This document shows positions 62,563 through 64,000 of a stretch of DNA of 64,000 bases, in pieces. The stretch's first letter is position 1. Each line of letters begins with the position of its first letter. The position numbers were made by a program, and so were the translations under genes. The notes under the pieces were generated by a model. It was not told where the DNA came from, made no database searches, and worked only from the letters and a program-made list of their open reading frames with translations. The DNA lies in contig NC_058146.1 in assembly GCF_011075055.1 (NCBI RefSeq), forward strand, positions 4,340,001-4,404,000, in the 5' to 3' direction. The stretch comes from Mangifera indica (Eukaryota > Streptophyta > Magnoliopsida > Sapindales > Anacardiaceae).

Positions 62563-64000
62563 ACATTCCTACTGTGCCATATAAAGGAGAACGTATACCC
62601 TAAAACAGGAAGCTCCAACACATTTTTTTATTAACTCATTGGCAGCCTTAAACCATCTTCAATCTCAATTCTCAAACCACTTTGTTGTTGATAATATATA
62701 TGACTAAATACGGTCAATTATATACATCAATTCTACATTTATATATGGTTGAAAAAATATATATATTTGGTTGGCTTAGAATATAGAAAGCATATGGAAT
62801 GAACAAGATGGGATGGCAGTGGAAATATTCGTTTGTGTGTCTGCCGGTGCTTTCGGCAAGAAGGGTTACATCAGTTGCTAGCTTTATCATTCTTATTATT
62901 TTGTTTTGTTTTGGGTCGGTTGAGTGAGACAGTTCCTTTCTTGCCATTTGATTTTTTTAGTCGGGCACGCAAGATCATTAGGACTCTTTTAACTTATCTT
63001 TTAAACGATCCAGAATCACATTCTTCTCTCTCTCTCTTTTTGCATGACCCTCCCTAGCCACATTGTGAACACCATCAAGGCTTAATTTTATCTTGTGGGT
63101 CTTCATAAGTTGTTTTCCCTTAGTCACAATGGTATCAAAGGAGTGTTTTCCCCCTCGTTCTAGAGAATGAGTAAGACTCTTTAACTTCTCTCTTCCACCA
63201 TAGATAATTGAATAATATATATGTCATTCTCCTTTTACTTGCGTAGACGAAAGACAATCAAAAATTAAAATATACTGTAGATTAAAGGGTTTTTCAATGT
63301 CAAAGCATCATCAACAATACAATTTAGAAGACTATATGATAGATAAAACAATATACTAAAGTTGGAAAACTCATCGTTTTAGTATTCAATATAGGTAATC
63401 GCAATCGAATAAAAAAGATATAAACATTTATTATCATAAATTAAAAAAAATTGAAGACTTAAAAAGCCCTAAGATAAAAAAAATAAAAATATAAACAATT
63501 GTGGCAAAGCAAAAAATAACTCAAATCGTCTAAATTAACTTTAAAACACATGCCATTGATCTCATGATGCAAATGAAATATGTATAATAAGAATTCACAA
63601 TAACATGAAGTGATGTGATAGACACACAATGTAAAGCGTACAAAACATTAATTGCACCAATCAGAGTACACATTGTCTATATAAGTAGAAAGGCAAAAAA
63701 TTTTCTAAATACTATTCAAACTCTAGAAACTAGGGGTAATAATTATACCATAAAACGCCTCATTACCCGAACTCACGCAATGACACCCATGCCAATGAAG
63801 CTATAAGCTACAAGAACAACAATCCAACACATTCTTGATATAACTTGACATGTGGTAAAAGTCTTTTGCCCTAAGGTAACAACCTTTTAGATTATATTTC
63901 ATTATTATTTTATGTCTATATAGAAAAGTTACAATTTCTTGTTAAATCAGATAATTATTCTATCATCATATGAAAAAGAGTGGAAATTAATTTAATATTT

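Larger units (their letters stand above)
61921..64000. other. AT-rich flank with repeats, no supported gene
   Basis: It holds a SINE-like stretch near 62035-62120, an inverted-repeat element at 62138-62562 and otherwise featureless AT-rich DNA. Open frames near 62714-62947 (-) and 62833-63057 (+) overlap on opposite strands and carry no motif. Confidence 0.45.

Noticed and set aside
62714..63057. Overlapping frames on both strands near the right edge
   Set aside because: No motif, no splice partners, and composition like the surrounding spacer.

Overview
The window looks like nuclear DNA of a flowering plant, most likely a eudicot. It is AT-rich. Its genes are widely spaced and split by short AT-rich introns with GT..AG ends, and its protein families (RopGEF, RABA GTPase, BEL1-like homeodomain, cucumisin-type subtilase, DA1-related, lipid-transfer protein) are typical plant families. 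I see no bacterial, viral or organellar gene. The species cannot be fixed from the sequence alone.

Layout. 430-1885 (-): a plant-specific protein of unknown function. 2.2-12.3 kb: about 10 kb without a supportable gene, full of small repeats. 12.5-18.2 kb (+): a RopGEF, a four-span membrane protein (MEE60-like) and a lipid-transfer protein. 18.7-20.1 kb (-): a small plant-specific protein. 20.4-26.4 kb: gene-poor, with one miniature transposon inserted in another. 26.4-26.7 kb (-): a small secreted cysteine-rich protein. 30.9-35.6 kb (-): a ten-exon subtilase. 35.7-39.8 kb: gene-free, with a 739-bp miniature element. 39.9-41.2 kb (+): a RABA GTPase. 41.85-43.05 kb (+): a decayed NPF-type transporter. 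43.3-46.3 kb (+): a BEL1-like homeodomain gene. 48.0-51.9 kb (+): a mitochondrial-carrier gene. 52.5-57.0 kb (-): a DA1-related (DAR2-like) gene. 57.9-61.9 kb: a degenerate tandem copy of the 50.6-57.9 kb segment. 61.9-64 kb: repeats only.

The genes have separate housekeeping, signalling and developmental roles and do not form one pathway. Several neighbour sets match Arabidopsis neighbourhoods as I remember them: ROPGEF5, MEE60 and an LTP at At5g05940-60; a mitochondrial carrier next to an NPF5 transporter at At2g37890-900; DAR2 and SBT4.1 at At2g39830-50. If that is right, the order is old conserved synteny and the NPF pseudogene is the remnant of an ancestral neighbour. This is recalled, not searched.

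The most unusual signal is in the DAR2-like gene. The first zinc-binding His of the HExxH peptidase motif is replaced by Arg (RELMH) in the only full-length copy, while the broken tandem copy still encodes HELMH. Other points worth checking are the tandem duplication with its large deletion, a GC-AG intron, Mutator-type and hAT-type miniature elements with intact target-site duplications, and a six-cysteine secreted protein. I did not find a convincing new multi-gene system.
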